Source: Streptomyces sp. TRM68416
GTDB lineage: Bacteria > Actinomycetota > Actinomycetes > Streptomycetales > Streptomycetaceae
Direction of reading: 5' to 3'
Length of the DNA stretch: 64,000 nt
Assembly (NCBI RefSeq): GCF_014596915.1
Contig: NZ_JACVWU010000031.1
Coordinates: 1 to 64,000 of the forward strand
In this document: positions 23,601-31,984 of the stretch, one piece after another
How positions within the stretch are numbered: the first letter of the stretch is position 1
Layout: the number at the start of each line of letters is the position of its first letter
Program-made: the position numbers and the translations under genes
The notes under the pieces: generated by a model
What the model saw: the letters and a program-made list of their open reading frames with translations, nothing else
Databases searched by the model: none
What the model was told of the DNA's origin: nothing

Positions 23601-25488
23601 GGAACGCGCCCACCGCGCGGCCCAGTTCGAGCGGGCGGCCCAGTTGGTCGCCCTTCCAGAAGGGCAGCCTGCCGGGGACTCCCGGAGCGGGGGAGACCAG
23701 GACGCGGTCGCGGGTGATGTCCTCGATGCGCCAGGAGCTGGTGCCGAGCGTGAACACGTCGCCGACCCGGGACTCGTAGACCATCTCCTCGTCGAGTTCG
23801 CCGACCCGGCCGCCGCCCTTCTTGGGGTCGGAACCGGCGAGGAAGACCCCGAACAGGCCGCGGTCGGGGATCGTGCCCCCGGAGGTGACGGCGAGGCGCT
23901 GCGCTCCGGGGCGGCCCGTGATCGTGCCCGCGACCCGGTCCCACACCACGCGCGGGCGCAGCTCCGCGAAGGCGTCGGAGGGGTAGCGGCCGGCGAGCAT
24001 GTCGAGGACCGCCGTGAACGCGGATTCGGGGAGGGAGGCGAAGGGCGCCGCCCGGCGTACGGCGGCCAGGAGGTCGTCGAACTGCCAGGTGTCCATCGCC
24101 GTCATGGCCACCAGCTGCTGGGCCAGCACGTCCAGGGGGTTGGCGGGGATGCGCAGGGATTCGATGGCCCCGGTGCGCATGCGCTCGGTGACCACGGCCG
24201 CCTGGACGAGGTCGCCCCGGTACTTCGGGAAGACCACGCCGGTGGAGACCGCGCCCACCTGGTGTCCGGCGCGGCCCACGCGTTGGAGGCCCGAAGCCAC
24301 CGAGGGCGGGGACTCGACCTGGACCACGAGGTCCACCGCGCCCATGTCGATGCCCAGTTCGAGGCTGGAGGTGGCCACGACGGCGGGGAGGCGGCCCGCC
24401 TTGAGATCCTCCTCGACGAGTGCGCGCTGCTCCTTGGAGACCGAGCCGTGGTGGGCGCGGGCGATGACCTGGGGAGCGCCCTGAGCGGCGCCCGAACCGC
24501 CCATCAGCTCGGCGGGGGCGTGGTGTTCGTCCAGCGGCTCGCCCGTCGCCCGCTCGTAGGCGATCTCGTTCAGGCGGTTGCACAGGCGCTCCGCCAGGCG
24601 GCGGGAGTTCGCGAAGACGATCGTGGAGCGGTGGGACTGGACGAGGTCGGTGATGCGCTCCTCGACGTGCGGCCAGATCGACGGGCGGTCCGCGCCTTCG
24701 TTGCCGTTGCTGCTCTCGGACACGGGGGAGCCGCCCAGTTCGCCGAGGTCCTCGACGGGGACCACCACGGAGAGGTCGAACTCCTTGCCCGACTTCGGCT
24801 GGACGATCTCCACCTTGCGGCGGGGAGAGAGGTAGCGGGCCACCTCGTCGACCGGGCGGACGGTCGCGGAGAGGCCGATGCGGCGGGCCGGCCTCGGCAG
24901 GAGCTCGTCCAGGCGCTCCAGGGTGAGCGCCAGGTGGGCGCCGCGCTTGGTGCCCGCGACCGCGTGCACCTCGTCCAGGATCACCGTCTCGATGCCGGTC
25001 AGCGCGTCCCGGGTGGCCGACGTCAGCATGAGGAACAGGGACTCGGGGGTGGTGATCAGGATGTCCGGGGGGCGCGTGGACAGGGCGCGGCGCTCGGCCG
25101 CGGGGGTGTCACCCGAGCGGATGCCGACCTTCACCTCGGGCTCGGGCAGGCCCAGGCGTACGGATTCCTGGCGGATGCCGGTCAGGGGGCTGCGGAGGTT
25201 GCGCTCGACGTCCACCGCGAGGGCCTTGAGCGGGGAGACGTACAGGACGCGGCAGCGCTTCTTGGGGTCGGCGGGCGGGGGTGTGGAGGCGAGCTGGTCG
25301 AGGGCGGCGAGGAAGGCGGCCAGGGTCTTGCCCGAGCCGGTGGGGGCGACCACCAGGACGTCCGAGCCCTCGCGGATGGCCTGCCATGCGCCGGCCTGGG
25401 CCGTGGTGGGCGCGTCGAAGGCACCCGTGAACCAGCCGCGGGTCGCGGGGGAGAAGCCGTCCAGGGCTCGGTGGGCGTAGTTGGCCAT
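20644..25488 (-). CDS. lhr: Lhr-type ATP-dependent DNA helicase
   Basis: 1614 aa, the usual size of Lhr. A superfamily 2 helicase core occupies about 1-900: the Q-motif region PTTAQAGAW, Walker A APTGSGKT, ILDEVHAV (DEVH box), SAT in GLSATVRPV, TIVFANSRR, and motif VI QRVGRAGHQ. The C-terminal 700 residues are the Lhr-specific extension, with winged-helix and DUF-type segments. Lhr unwinds DNA-RNA hybrids 3'-5' and takes part in repair (mycobacterial Lhr is known best). ATG 25488 has AGGA seven bases upstream; ATG 25503 is an alternative. The downstream nei gene supports a repair role. Confidence 0.95.
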   Translation of the reverse strand: MANYAHRALDGFSPATRGWFTGAFDAPTTAQAGAWQAIREGSDVLVVAPTGSGKTLAAFLAALDQLASTPPPADPKKRCRVLYVSPLKALAVDVERNLRSPLTGIRQESVRLGLPEPEVKVGIRSGDTPAAERRALSTRPPDILITTPESLFLMLTSATRDALTGIETVILDEVHAVAGTKRGAHLALTLERLDELLPRPARRIGLSATVRPVDEVARYLSPRRKVEIVQPKSGKEFDLSVVVPVEDLGELGGSPVSESSNGNEGADRPSIWPHVEERITDLVQSHRSTIVFANSRRLAERLCNRLNEIAYERATGEPLDEHHAPAELMGGSGAAQGAPQVIARAHHGSVSKEQRALVEEDLKAGRLPAVVATSSLELGIDMGAVDLVVQVESPPSVASGLQRVGRAGHQVGAVSTGVVFPKYRGDLVQAAVVTERMRTGAIESLRIPANPLDVLAQQLVAMTAMDTWQFDDLLAAVRRAAPFASLPESAFTAVLDMLAGRYPSDAFAELRPRVVWDRVAGTITGRPGAQRLAVTSGGTIPDRGLFGVFLAGSDPKKGGGRVGELDEEMVYESRVGDVFTLGTSSWRIEDITRDRVLVSPAPGVPGRLPFWKGDQLGRPLELGRAVGAFLREVGSLTQEDARLRLLAAGLDAWAADNVLSYLDEQREACGHIPDDRTIVVERFRDELGDWRVVVHSPFGAQVHAPWALALGARLSERYGMDAQVMHADDGIVLRLPDADLMSLDLLDREPAKAGTEYDADQAPVGAADVVFDKGDVDQIVTDQVGGSALFASRFRECAARALLLPRRNPGKRTPLWQQRQRAAQLLQVASEFGSFPIVLEAVRECLQDVFDVPGLTELMGDLESRKVRLVEVTTPEPSPFARSLLFGYVAQFLYEGDSPLAERRAAALSLDSRLLAELLGQAELRELLDAEVLTELERELQWLTEDRRVKDPEAVADILRLLGPLTDAELAERGAEPQWARELAAARRTIRVRIAGVDHWAAIEDAGRLRDALGTALPVGVPEAFTEPVKDPLGDLLARYARTHGPFTSVTAAARFGLGVAVTEGALQRLTASGRVVQGEFHPAGIGQEWCDAAVLRRLRRRSLAALRHELEPVPPAALAQFLPQWQHIGKGHGLRGIDGLVRAVEQLQGASVPASALEKLVLPSRVAGYTPAMLDELTAAGEVVWAGAGSLPGKDGWVSLYMADAAPLLLPPPHPLELTPLHQSVLNALSGGYGLFFRQIADQVRATTHPEATDPQLADAVWDLAWSGRLTNDTLAPLRSLLGSGRTAGSTAHRAKRTVPRGRYGSLTAAARSASRTGPPTVAGRWSLLPAHETDPTVRAHALARTLLDRHGVVTRGAVSAEGVEGGFSATYRILSVFEESGQARRGYVVEGLGAAQFAMDGAVDRLRAVANARDRGESLPAPSDDPFANTRVFDPFDPAENWSPSPAPHTPTRPDEYISPRDHAPAPHDPTHPAGRRPRPTPDSRAVVLAAADPANAYGAALPWPEPPTGAGHKPGRKAGSLVVLVDGELTLYMERGGKTLLAWPTATDDTPADDPRLSAAAEALAAAARAGSLGTVTVERVNGASALTSPIGTLLEAAGFIATPRGLRLRA

Positions 25489-25946
25489 GCGTCCATCCTG
25501 CATCGGGGCACTGACAATGCCTTCTGTGGTGCGTCCGAGGGTGGTGCTTGCGGCTGTCTGTGGTGGTGCGGTGCCTGCGGCGGCCTGTTGCGGTGGTGCG
25601 GGGTGCGCGTAGCGCCTTTGGTGCGGTTGTGGGGCGGGGCCGCGCCGGGGGGTGTCCGTCCTCGGTCCGCCGGGCCGGGTGTTTGTGGGGTGCCGATTCT
25701 TTGCGGCGGCCGCTGCGGGCGGACACCCCCCGGCACGTCCCCTTGCCGCCGTGCGCGGGTGCGGCTCCGTTCATCTCGGTCGTGGTGACCGGGCCCCCTT
25801 CTTGCGCCCATGCTGACGAGCGTGCGGTCGCCGGGGGAGCTGTGGCGCTCGGGCTGTTGTCCGTTCTGCCGGGCGGGAGCTGGTTCTGGAGGTGCGGGCG
25901 GCCGGGGGCGTGACCGCGGGGGTGCGGGTTCTGGGTGGGCGAGGGC
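25489..25946. other. Long intergenic region with 15-bp inverted repeat
   Basis: 458 bp with no gene I can support; frames open here have irregular codon use. It contains perfect 15-bp arms GCCGGGGGGTGTCCG (25644-25658) and its complement (25720-25734), 61 bp apart. A GTGG/GTGC-rich stretch precedes them (25540-25620). The arms resemble a dispersed Streptomyces intergenic repeat that I remember, not verified here. Confidence 0.6.
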
Positions 25947-26891
25947 TCAGCCGATGGGGCGGCCGTAGGACCGCAGAGTGCACAGGGCCTCGATCGTCAC
26001 CATGGGGCGTGCCTCCAGGGCGGTGGTCGGGGCCCACTGGCGCCAGCGGACCGGCCAGCCGCCGTCCTCCTGTTGCTCGCCGGCGAGGAAGTCCAGCGAG
26101 CGCGTCATCTCGTCGTCGGTGAACCACGCGCGCGCGAGGGAGTGCGGGTTCTTCGCGTAGTCGTGCGGGAAGTGGTGCTCGGCGGGGGCGTAGCCGGGGG
26201 CGACCGGGTACGCGTCGAGGTCGCCGGGGTCCAGGGCCGTGAGGCGGTTCTCGCGTACCAGGCGGCCGAGACGGTCGGCGGCCGCCTCCGCGCGCGGGCG
26301 GTCGGGGGCGGAGTCCAGGAAGGCCACCGCGGCCTCGATCTCGTAGGGGTGGGACTCCTCCAGGGACTCCACCGCCTGCCAGCAGAAGTCCGTGGCGCGG
26401 AACAGCCAGGCGTGCCACACCTCGTTGCGGTGCAGCAGGCCGACCACCGGACCGGTGGCCAGTAGTTCACTGGGCGGGTCGTCCAGGATCGGGATGAACG
26501 GCGCCGCCGGGTAGCCGCGCTGGCTGGGATCGACCGCCGGCAGGGCGCCGTCGGGAGTGGAGACCGAGGTCAGATAGCGGCACACGCGCTCCACGCGTTG
26601 TCCGCCGCAGCGTCCGACGGCGTCCAGTACGCGCAGGGCGTGGGCGGTGTGCAGCGGCTGGCTGACAGGGCCGCGCAGATCGGGCTCCAGGGCGTGGCCG
26701 TAGCCGCCGTCCTCGTTGCGGTAGGCGTCCAGCGCGGTCTCCACCGGATCGGCGCCGCCGTGCAGGAAGTGGTACGCGAAGAGGCGCTGTTCCAGCACGC
26801 GCGCGGTGAGCCACACGAACTGCTCGGCGCGGAAGAGCGGGGAGTGCGCCGGGGGCGTCGGGGGGAGTGGGGAAGCTCCTGTTTCGGCCAT
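25947..26891 (-). CDS. Terpenoid-cyclase/prenyltransferase-fold protein, function unknown
   Basis: 314 aa. Repeated alpha-alpha hairpins with QW-like motifs (RNEDGGYGHALEPDLRG near 60-75 and EQQEDGGWPVRW near 275-290) point to the alpha/alpha-toroid fold of terpene cyclases and prenyltransferase subunits. The acidic DXDD or DDXXD catalytic motifs are not visible, so a catalytic terpene role is doubtful. No signal peptide. The gene stands alone, divergent from the DUF3046 gene. ATG 26891 is the first in-frame ATG. Annotations of similar genes as prenyltransferase rest on the fold only. Confidence 0.7.
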   Translation of the reverse strand: MAETGASPLPPTPPAHSPLFRAEQFVWLTARVLEQRLFAYHFLHGGADPVETALDAYRNEDGGYGHALEPDLRGPVSQPLHTAHALRVLDAVGRCGGQRVERVCRYLTSVSTPDGALPAVDPSQRGYPAAPFIPILDDPPSELLATGPVVGLLHRNEVWHAWLFRATDFCWQAVESLEESHPYEIEAAVAFLDSAPDRPRAEAAADRLGRLVRENRLTALDPGDLDAYPVAPGYAPAEHHFPHDYAKNPHSLARAWFTDDEMTRSLDFLAGEQQEDGGWPVRWRQWAPTTALEARPMVTIEALCTLRSYGRPIG

Positions 26892-26971
26892 GCGTCAGAC
26901 CGTAGGGCGGAAAGCGTTCTCGGCAAGCGGTCCCGGCTCGGGCCCACTCTCAGGGGCGGGATACTGATGGC

Positions 26972-27166
26972 ATGAGGTTGACGGTCTTCTGGGAGCGGAT
27001 GGCGGAGCACTTCGGCACGGGCTACGCCGAGACGTTCGCGCGCGATCACGTCATGTCGGAGCTCGGCGGACGCACCGTGCACGAGGCGCTGAACGCGGGC
27101 TGGGAGGCCAAGGACGTGTGGCGGGTCGTCTGCCACGTCATGAACGTGCCACGGGAACAGCGCTGA
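26972..27166 (+). CDS. DUF3046 family protein
   Basis: 64 aa. The whole protein matches the small actinobacterial DUF3046 family (MRLTVFWERMAEHFGTGYAE, GGRTVHEALNAGW, VWRVVCHVMNVP), which is usually found just upstream of recA. Function unknown; it is soluble and probably all-helical. No strong ribosome site precedes ATG 26972. A TACTGAT stretch about ten bases upstream could be a -10 for a very short leader. Confidence 0.88.
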   Translation: MRLTVFWERMAEHFGTGYAETFARDHVMSELGGRTVHEALNAGWEAKDVWRVVCHVMNVPREQR

Positions 27167-27225
27167 CAGGTCACGAAGATCGCAGGACGGCGCCGCCGAC
27201 CGGCCAGGTGGGCGAGACTTGCTCC

Positions 27226-28527
27226 GTGGCACCCACTGACGACACCGGGCAGCTCGCCCAGCAGGCACCCGCGCGCGGCACTACGCCGCCCCACCGGCCC
27301 CCGATCGACGGCGCCGCCGTGCCGAACGCCCGCATGCCGCGCTGGCTGCCGCGCGCCATGGTGCTCGCCCTCGCGCTCGTCGGCGCGTTCCAGCTGGGCA
27401 GCTGGGCCTTCCACCAGCTCACCGGGCTGCTGATCAACGTCCTGATCGCGTTCTTCCTGGCGCTGGCCATCGAGCCCGCGGTCAGCTGGATGGCCGCCCG
27501 GGGCATGCGCCGAGGGCTGGCCACCGCGTTGGTCTTCCTCGCCGTGATGGTCGCGTCGGCCGGATTCGTCACCCTGCTCGGCTCGATGCTCGCCGGCCAG
27601 ATCATCACGATGATCGAGGACTTCCCGGAGTATCTCGACTCCGTCATCAACTGGATCAACACGCACTTCCAGACCGAGCTGAAGCGGGTCGACATCCAGG
27701 AGGGGCTGCTGCGCTCCGACTGGCTGCGCAACTACGTGCAGAACAGTGCCACGGGAGTGCTGGACGTGTCCGCCCAGGTCATCGGCGGCCTCTTCCAGCT
27801 CCTGACGATCACGCTGTTCTCGTTCTACTTCGCCGCCGACGGTCCGCGGCTGCGTCGCGCCCTGTGCTCCGTGCTGCCGCCCGCCAGGCAGGCGGAGGTG
27901 CTGCGCGCGTGGGAGATCGCGGTGAACAAGACCGGTGGCTATCTGTACTCGCGCGGTCTGATGGCGCTCGTCTCCGGGGTGGCGCACTACATCCTGCTGG
28001 AGTTCCTGGGCGTGCCCTACGCGCCCGTGCTCGCCGTCTGGGTGGGCCTGGTCTCGCAGTTCATCCCCACCATCGGCACCTATCTCGCGGGCGCCCTGCC
28101 CATGCTGATCGCCTTCACGGTCGACCCCTGGTACGCGCTGTGGGTGCTGGCCTTCGTGGTGGTCTACCAGCAGTTCGAGAACTATGTGCTCCAGCCCAAG
28201 CTGACCGCGAAGACCGTCGACGTGCATCCCGCGGTCGCCTTCGGCTCCGTCATCGCGGGCACGGCCCTGCTCGGTGCGGTGGGTGCCCTGATCGCGATCC
28301 CGGCCGTCGCCACGCTGCAGGCGTTCCTCGGGGCGTACGTGAGGCGCTACGACGTCACGGACGACCCCCGGGTCCACGGGCACCGGGGGCCGGGAGCCGG
28401 TGCGGGTGCGGGTGCGGGGCGGTTCGCGCGAGTGCGGCGGCTGTGGGAGCGGGGGCCCGAGGCGGTTCCTGCGGAGGGTGCGGGGGCCCGTGCCGATGTG
28501 GCGGAGGGCTCGGCCGCGGGTGAGTGA
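27226..28527 (+). CDS. AI-2E family (UPF0118) membrane permease
   Basis: 433 aa with about eight membrane helices: two pairs near 40-75 and 85-120, then a soluble segment (EDFPEYLDSVINWINTHF), then helices from about 185 to 365 including VWVGLVSQFIPTIGTYL and QQFENYVLQPKLTAKTVDVH, both family signatures. Members range from TqsA-like AI-2 exporters to Na+/H+ antiporters, so the substrate is open. A Gly/Ala-rich cytoplasmic tail follows. GTG 27226 is chosen: GAGACT at 27214-27219 stands six bases before it, implying a leaderless mRNA. The conserved place before recA is a synteny observation, not evidence of function. Confidence 0.87.
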   Translation: MAPTDDTGQLAQQAPARGTTPPHRPPIDGAAVPNARMPRWLPRAMVLALALVGAFQLGSWAFHQLTGLLINVLIAFFLALAIEPAVSWMAARGMRRGLATALVFLAVMVASAGFVTLLGSMLAGQIITMIEDFPEYLDSVINWINTHFQTELKRVDIQEGLLRSDWLRNYVQNSATGVLDVSAQVIGGLFQLLTITLFSFYFAADGPRLRRALCSVLPPARQAEVLRAWEIAVNKTGGYLYSRGLMALVSGVAHYILLEFLGVPYAPVLAVWVGLVSQFIPTIGTYLAGALPMLIAFTVDPWYALWVLAFVVVYQQFENYVLQPKLTAKTVDVHPAVAFGSVIAGTALLGAVGALIAIPAVATLQAFLGAYVRRYDVTDDPRVHGHRGPGAGAGAGAGRFARVRRLWERGPEAVPAEGAGARADVAEGSAAGE

Positions 28528-28529
28528 AC

Positions 28530-28548
28530 CGGTGCCTTGAGGGCACCG
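28530..28548. terminator. Weak hairpin after the permease gene
   Basis: CGGTGCC-TTGA-GGGCACCG forms a short stem just past the stop codon of the permease gene. It has no T run. Confidence 0.4.
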
Positions 28549-28601
28549 TCGGCTGGTTCGGTCGTATGTGAAAGCAGTCTTCGGGATGCCGCGTGGTGCG
28601 C

Positions 28602-28631
28602 TTGACACGAAAATCGAACATCCATTCTCAT
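28602..28631 (+). promoter_or_regulatory. recA promoter
   Basis: TTGACA at 28602-28607 is a perfect -35. TCTCAT at 28626-28631 (spacing 18) is the likely -10. The LexA box lies between the two boxes and touches the -10, so bound repressor would block polymerase. The leader to the recA start codon is about 150 nt. Confidence 0.65.
28614..28629 (+). promoter_or_regulatory. LexA-type SOS box of recA
   Basis: TCGAAC-ATCC-ATTCTC resembles the actinobacterial SOS consensus CGAAC-N4-GTTCG. The left half is perfect and the right half degenerate. The same GAACATCCATTC core is what I remember for other Streptomyces recA promoters. Confidence 0.72.
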
Positions 28632-28791
28632 GGAGGCTCCGGCGAGGCTTTCGGTGGGTGTTTTGCCATGGTTCTGGTGGAGAAGTGCCCTAGTTATCCA
28701 CAGGCCGGACGGGCGTCGGGGCGCATTGTCAGTGGCAGGCGTTAGCGTCTTTGACGTGAAGCGATCGACTCAAGCAAATCGGGTGGAACCC

Positions 28792-29913
28792 ATGGCAGGA
28801 ACCGACCGCGAGAAGGCCCTGGACGCCGCTCTCGCACAGATTGAACGGCAATTCGGCAAGGGCGCGGTCATGCGCATGGGCGAGCGCTCGAAGGAGCCCA
28901 TCGAGGTCATCCCGACCGGGTCGACCGCGCTCGACGTGGCCCTCGGCGTCGGCGGCCTGCCGCGCGGCCGTGTCGTCGAGATCTACGGGCCGGAGTCCTC
29001 CGGTAAGACGACCCTGACCCTGCACGCGGTGGCGAACGCGCAGAAGGCCGGCGGCCAGGTGGCCTTCGTGGACGCCGAGCACGCCCTCGACCCCGAGTAC
29101 GCGGAGAAGCTCGGCGTCGACATCGACAACCTGATCCTCTCCCAGCCCGACAACGGCGAGCAGGCCCTGGAGATCGTGGACATGCTGGTCCGCTCCGGCG
29201 CCCTCGACCTCATCGTCATCGACTCCGTCGCCGCGCTCGTCCCGCGCGCGGAGATCGAGGGCGAGATGGGCGACAGCCACGTGGGCCTCCAGGCCCGTCT
29301 GATGAGCCAGGCCCTGCGGAAGATCACCAGCGCGCTCAACCAGTCCAAGACCACCGCGATCTTCATCAACCAGCTCCGCGAGAAGATCGGCGTGATGTTC
29401 GGCTCCCCGGAGACCACGACCGGTGGCCGGGCGCTGAAGTTCTACGCCTCGGTGCGTATCGACATCCGTCGCATCGAGACCCTGAAGGACGGCACGGAGG
29501 CGGTCGGCAACCGCACCCGCTGCAAGGTCGTCAAGAACAAGGTCGCACCGCCCTTCAAGCAGGCCGAGTTCGACATCCTCTACGGCCACGGCATCAGCCG
29601 CGAGGGCGGCCTGATCGACATGGGCGTGGAGCACGGCTTCGTCCGCAAGGCCGGCGCCTGGTACACGTACGAGGGCGACCAGCTCGGCCAGGGCAAGGAG
29701 AACGCGCGCAACTTCCTGAAGGACAACCCCGACCTGGCCAACGAGATCGAGAAGAAGATCAAGGAGAAGCTGGGCGTGGGCGTGCGTCCGGAGGAGCCGG
29801 CCGCCGAACCGGGTGCGGACGCCGCGGGGGCCGCCGCCGACGACGCGGCGAAGACGGTGCCGGCGCCGGCGGCCAAGGCCGCCAAGTCCAAGGCCGCGGT
29901 GGCCAAGAGCTGA
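28792..29913 (+). CDS. recA: RecA recombinase
   Basis: 373 aa. Walker A GPESSGKTTLTL, the EHALDPEYAEKLGVD segment, Walker B LIVIDSVAAL, and the DNA-binding L1/L2 loops near GEMGDSHVGLQARLMSQALR and FINQLREKIGVMFGSPETT. The C-terminal 35 residues are Ala/Pro/Lys-rich, as in Streptomyces. RecA coats single-stranded DNA, performs strand exchange and drives LexA self-cleavage. ATG 28792 has a GGTGGA ribosome site; the frame extends upstream but without RecA similarity. recX follows after three bases, so the two are cotranscribed and SOS-controlled. Confidence 0.98.
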   Translation: MAGTDREKALDAALAQIERQFGKGAVMRMGERSKEPIEVIPTGSTALDVALGVGGLPRGRVVEIYGPESSGKTTLTLHAVANAQKAGGQVAFVDAEHALDPEYAEKLGVDIDNLILSQPDNGEQALEIVDMLVRSGALDLIVIDSVAALVPRAEIEGEMGDSHVGLQARLMSQALRKITSALNQSKTTAIFINQLREKIGVMFGSPETTTGGRALKFYASVRIDIRRIETLKDGTEAVGNRTRCKVVKNKVAPPFKQAEFDILYGHGISREGGLIDMGVEHGFVRKAGAWYTYEGDQLGQGKENARNFLKDNPDLANEIEKKIKEKLGVGVRPEEPAAEPGADAAGAAADDAAKTVPAPAAKAAKSKAAVAKS

Positions 29914-29916
29914 CCC

Positions 29917-30726
29917 GTGACGCGACGAACCGACTGGGCCGAGTACACCTACCCGGAACCGCCGCCGCGCGCGGCCGGCACCGGTGACGGTGGCTACGGC
30001 GATGACACGGCCCAGGGCACGGACGAACCGTACGGCGGGGGGAGCCGTACGGGCGGTGGTCCGGCGTTCGGGGCCGAAGGGCTCGCCGGCGGTGCGCGCC
30101 GGAGAGCCGGCGGGGCCGGTGGCGCGGGCGGCGCCCGGGGGCGTCGTCGGCGCGGTCGCGAGGCGCCGTTCGGTGAGGACGGAGGCGCCTCCGCCTCGTC
30201 GAGGGCCGAGAAGGAGGAGCCTCCGGCGGACCCGGTGGAGCGGGCACGGGCGATCTGCCTGCGCCTGCTCACCGGGACTCCGCGCACGCGCAAACAGCTC
30301 GCGGACGCCCTGCGCAAGCGGGAGATCCCGGACGAGGCCGCCGAGGAGGTGCTGTCGCGGTTCGAGGAGGTCGGACTGATCAACGACAGTGCCTTCGCGG
30401 ACGCCTGGGTGGAGTCCCGGCACCACGGGCGAGGGCTGGCCCGCCGCGCACTCGCCCGGGAGCTGCGGACCAAGGGCGTCGACTCCTCACTGATCGACGC
30501 GGCCGTCGGGCAGCTCGACTCCGAGCAGGAGGAGGAGACCGCGCGCGAACTCGTCGCCCGCAAACTCCGGGCCACCCGCGGCCTCGACCGCGACAGGAGA
30601 ATCCGCCGCCTCGCCGGCATGCTCGCCCGTAAGGGCTACCCCGAAGGCATGGCCCTCCGGGTGGTCCGCCAGGCGCTGGAGTCCGAGGGCGAGGACGCGG
30701 AGTTCCTCGGGGACGAGGGGTTTTGA
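29917..30726 (+). CDS. recX: RecA modulator RecX
   Basis: 269 aa. The RecX three-helix repeats occupy the C-terminal half (about 110-260): ARAICLRLLTGTPRTRKQLA, EVLSRFEEVGLINDSAFADA, SRHHGRGLARRALARELRTK and GYPEGMALRVVRQALE. RecX caps or blocks RecA filaments and limits recombination. The N-terminal 100 residues are Gly/Arg/Ala-rich and probably disordered, making it longer than E. coli RecX (166 aa) but in line with Streptomyces. GTG 29917 begins three bases after the recA stop, which suggests coupled translation. Confidence 0.94.
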   Translation: MTRRTDWAEYTYPEPPPRAAGTGDGGYGDDTAQGTDEPYGGGSRTGGGPAFGAEGLAGGARRRAGGAGGAGGARGRRRRGREAPFGEDGGASASSRAEKEEPPADPVERARAICLRLLTGTPRTRKQLADALRKREIPDEAAEEVLSRFEEVGLINDSAFADAWVESRHHGRGLARRALARELRTKGVDSSLIDAAVGQLDSEQEEETARELVARKLRATRGLDRDRRIRRLAGMLARKGYPEGMALRVVRQALESEGEDAEFLGDEGF

Positions 30727-30959
30727 GCCGACGCGAGGTACTGGGCTGGGGGTGTGTCCCTGGGCGGGTGACGCGTCGGGCTCGGGCCAGGGCAGGGACT
30801 GAGCGGAGAGTGGGCGGGGACTGAGCAGGGCGTGGCTCAGGCGCGCGGGCCCGGACGAGGGCCGGAGCGACGGCTCTCCCAGCCTCGGCTTCGTCAGCGG
30901 CGGCACCACGCAGTGCCCTCGTGCCCGGTCACCCAGAGCCACGCGGGCACCGCCCCGCT

Positions 30960-31376
30960 CTACGGCCCTTTCGGGCTCCTCTGACCCCCCGTCACCGGCA
31001 ACCCCGCCGCCCGCCAGGCCTGGAACCCTCCGACCAGGTCGGTGGCCCGGTGCAGACCCAGCCGGTGCAGGGACTCCGCCGCCAGGCTGGAGGCGTACCC
31101 CTCGTTGCAGATCACCACCATGCGCAGATCGTGACCGGTGGCCTCGGGGGCGCGGTGACTGCCCCGCGGGTCGAGCCGCCACTCCAGTTCGTTGCGTTCG
31201 ACGACCAGGGCGCCGGGGATCACCCCGTCCCGCTCGCGCAGGGCGGCGTAGCGGATGTCCACCAGCAGCGCCTCACCGGCCCGGGCGGCCTCGTAGGCCT
31301 CCCGCGGTGAGACGCGGGTGTAGCCCTCGCGGACGCGCTCCAGCAACTCGTCGATCCCCACCGGACGTTCCCTCAC
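30960..31376 (-). CDS. Rhodanese-like sulfurtransferase
   Basis: 138 aa, a single rhodanese domain. Active-site loop VICNEGYASSLAA with Cys90, preceded by the family's LLVDIRYAALRERDGVIPGA and followed by DLVGGFQAWRAAGLPV. Single-domain rhodaneses carry sulfane sulfur as a persulfide. GTG 31376 overlaps the stop of the upstream cysteine dioxygenase gene (GTGA), so the two are translationally coupled. Together they suggest a small cysteine/sulfane-sulfur handling operon behind the leader peptide at 31985-32071. Confidence 0.92.
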   Translation of the reverse strand: MRERPVGIDELLERVREGYTRVSPREAYEAARAGEALLVDIRYAALRERDGVIPGALVVERNELEWRLDPRGSHRAPEATGHDLRMVVICNEGYASSLAAESLHRLGLHRATDLVGGFQAWRAAGLPVTGGQRSPKGP

Positions 31377-31909
31377 TGCCAGTCCTCCGGGCGTTCGACC
31401 TGCTCCAGGCGCAGCACGGGTCCGGTGCGGCTGTAACGGCGGATCCGCGGCAGGGGCGGGTAGTAGGCGTGCACGGAGACCGCATGCCGGTCCTGGGACT
31501 CGTTGAGGACCTCGTGGACGTGGTGGCGGCCGAAGGAGCGGCCCCGGCCCGCCGGCAGCCTGCGCTCCCGGTCGACGTCCTCGCTGAGTTCCAGGGTCTT
31601 CCAGCCGTCCGTGGGCAGCCGGGCGGCGAGCGAGTTCTCCCTGAGTTCGCCGGCCGCGGTCAGGAACGCACCGACCGAGTCGGCGTGGTCGTGCCAGCCC
31701 GTGCCCGAGCCGGGCGGCCAGCCGATCAGCCAGGCCTCGCTGCCACCGGGCCCCTCAAGGCGCACCCAGGTGCGGCCCTCGGGGTCGAGCGGCAGCGAGG
31801 CGATCAACTCGGCGTCGGCGGCCGTACGCCGTACGAAGTCCAGAAGGTCGGCCTGCGTGGGAGCGGCCGAAACGGAGGAAGGGGAGGCAGGGGAGACAGA
31901 CGCAGACAC
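31373..31909 (-). CDS. Cysteine dioxygenase (cupin)
   Basis: 178 aa. The first cupin motif is GTGWHDHADSVGAF with His73 and His75, and the second is HHVHEVLNES with His132; these are the three iron ligands of cysteine dioxygenase. The enzyme oxidises cysteine to cysteine sulfinate with O2. The related 3-mercaptopropionate dioxygenases share these motifs, so the thiol substrate is inferred, though the cysteine-rich leader upstream favours cysteine. The N-terminal 20 residues are Ser/Pro/Ala-rich. GTG 31909 has AGGA upstream. Operon order: leader peptide, this gene, rhodanese. Confidence 0.88.
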   Translation of the reverse strand: MSASVSPASPSSVSAAPTQADLLDFVRRTAADAELIASLPLDPEGRTWVRLEGPGGSEAWLIGWPPGSGTGWHDHADSVGAFLTAAGELRENSLAARLPTDGWKTLELSEDVDRERRLPAGRGRSFGRHHVHEVLNESQDRHAVSVHAYYPPLPRIRRYSRTGPVLRLEQVERPEDWQ

Positions 31910-31984
31910 GTGGACCGTCCTGATGAAGGTTCGCGGGAAGCGCGCGGCAGCACGTCGCGGCGCGCGAGGGAGAGGGATGCGAAT

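Noticed and set aside
20944..25788. A 1614-codon open frame on the plus strand opposite lhr
   Set aside because: It is a GC-bias shadow of the helicase gene: Gly/Arg/Ala/Val low-complexity composition, no recognisable motif, while the minus strand encodes clear helicase motifs.
25548..25913. A 121-codon frame in the gap upstream of lhr
   Set aside because: Irregular third positions, no ribosome site, Arg/Val/Cys-rich composition, and it spans the inverted repeat.
25947..26891. A terpene biosynthetic enzyme
   Set aside because: The fold is suggested by QW-like motifs, but DXDD and DDXXD motifs are not seen and no isoprenoid genes are near.
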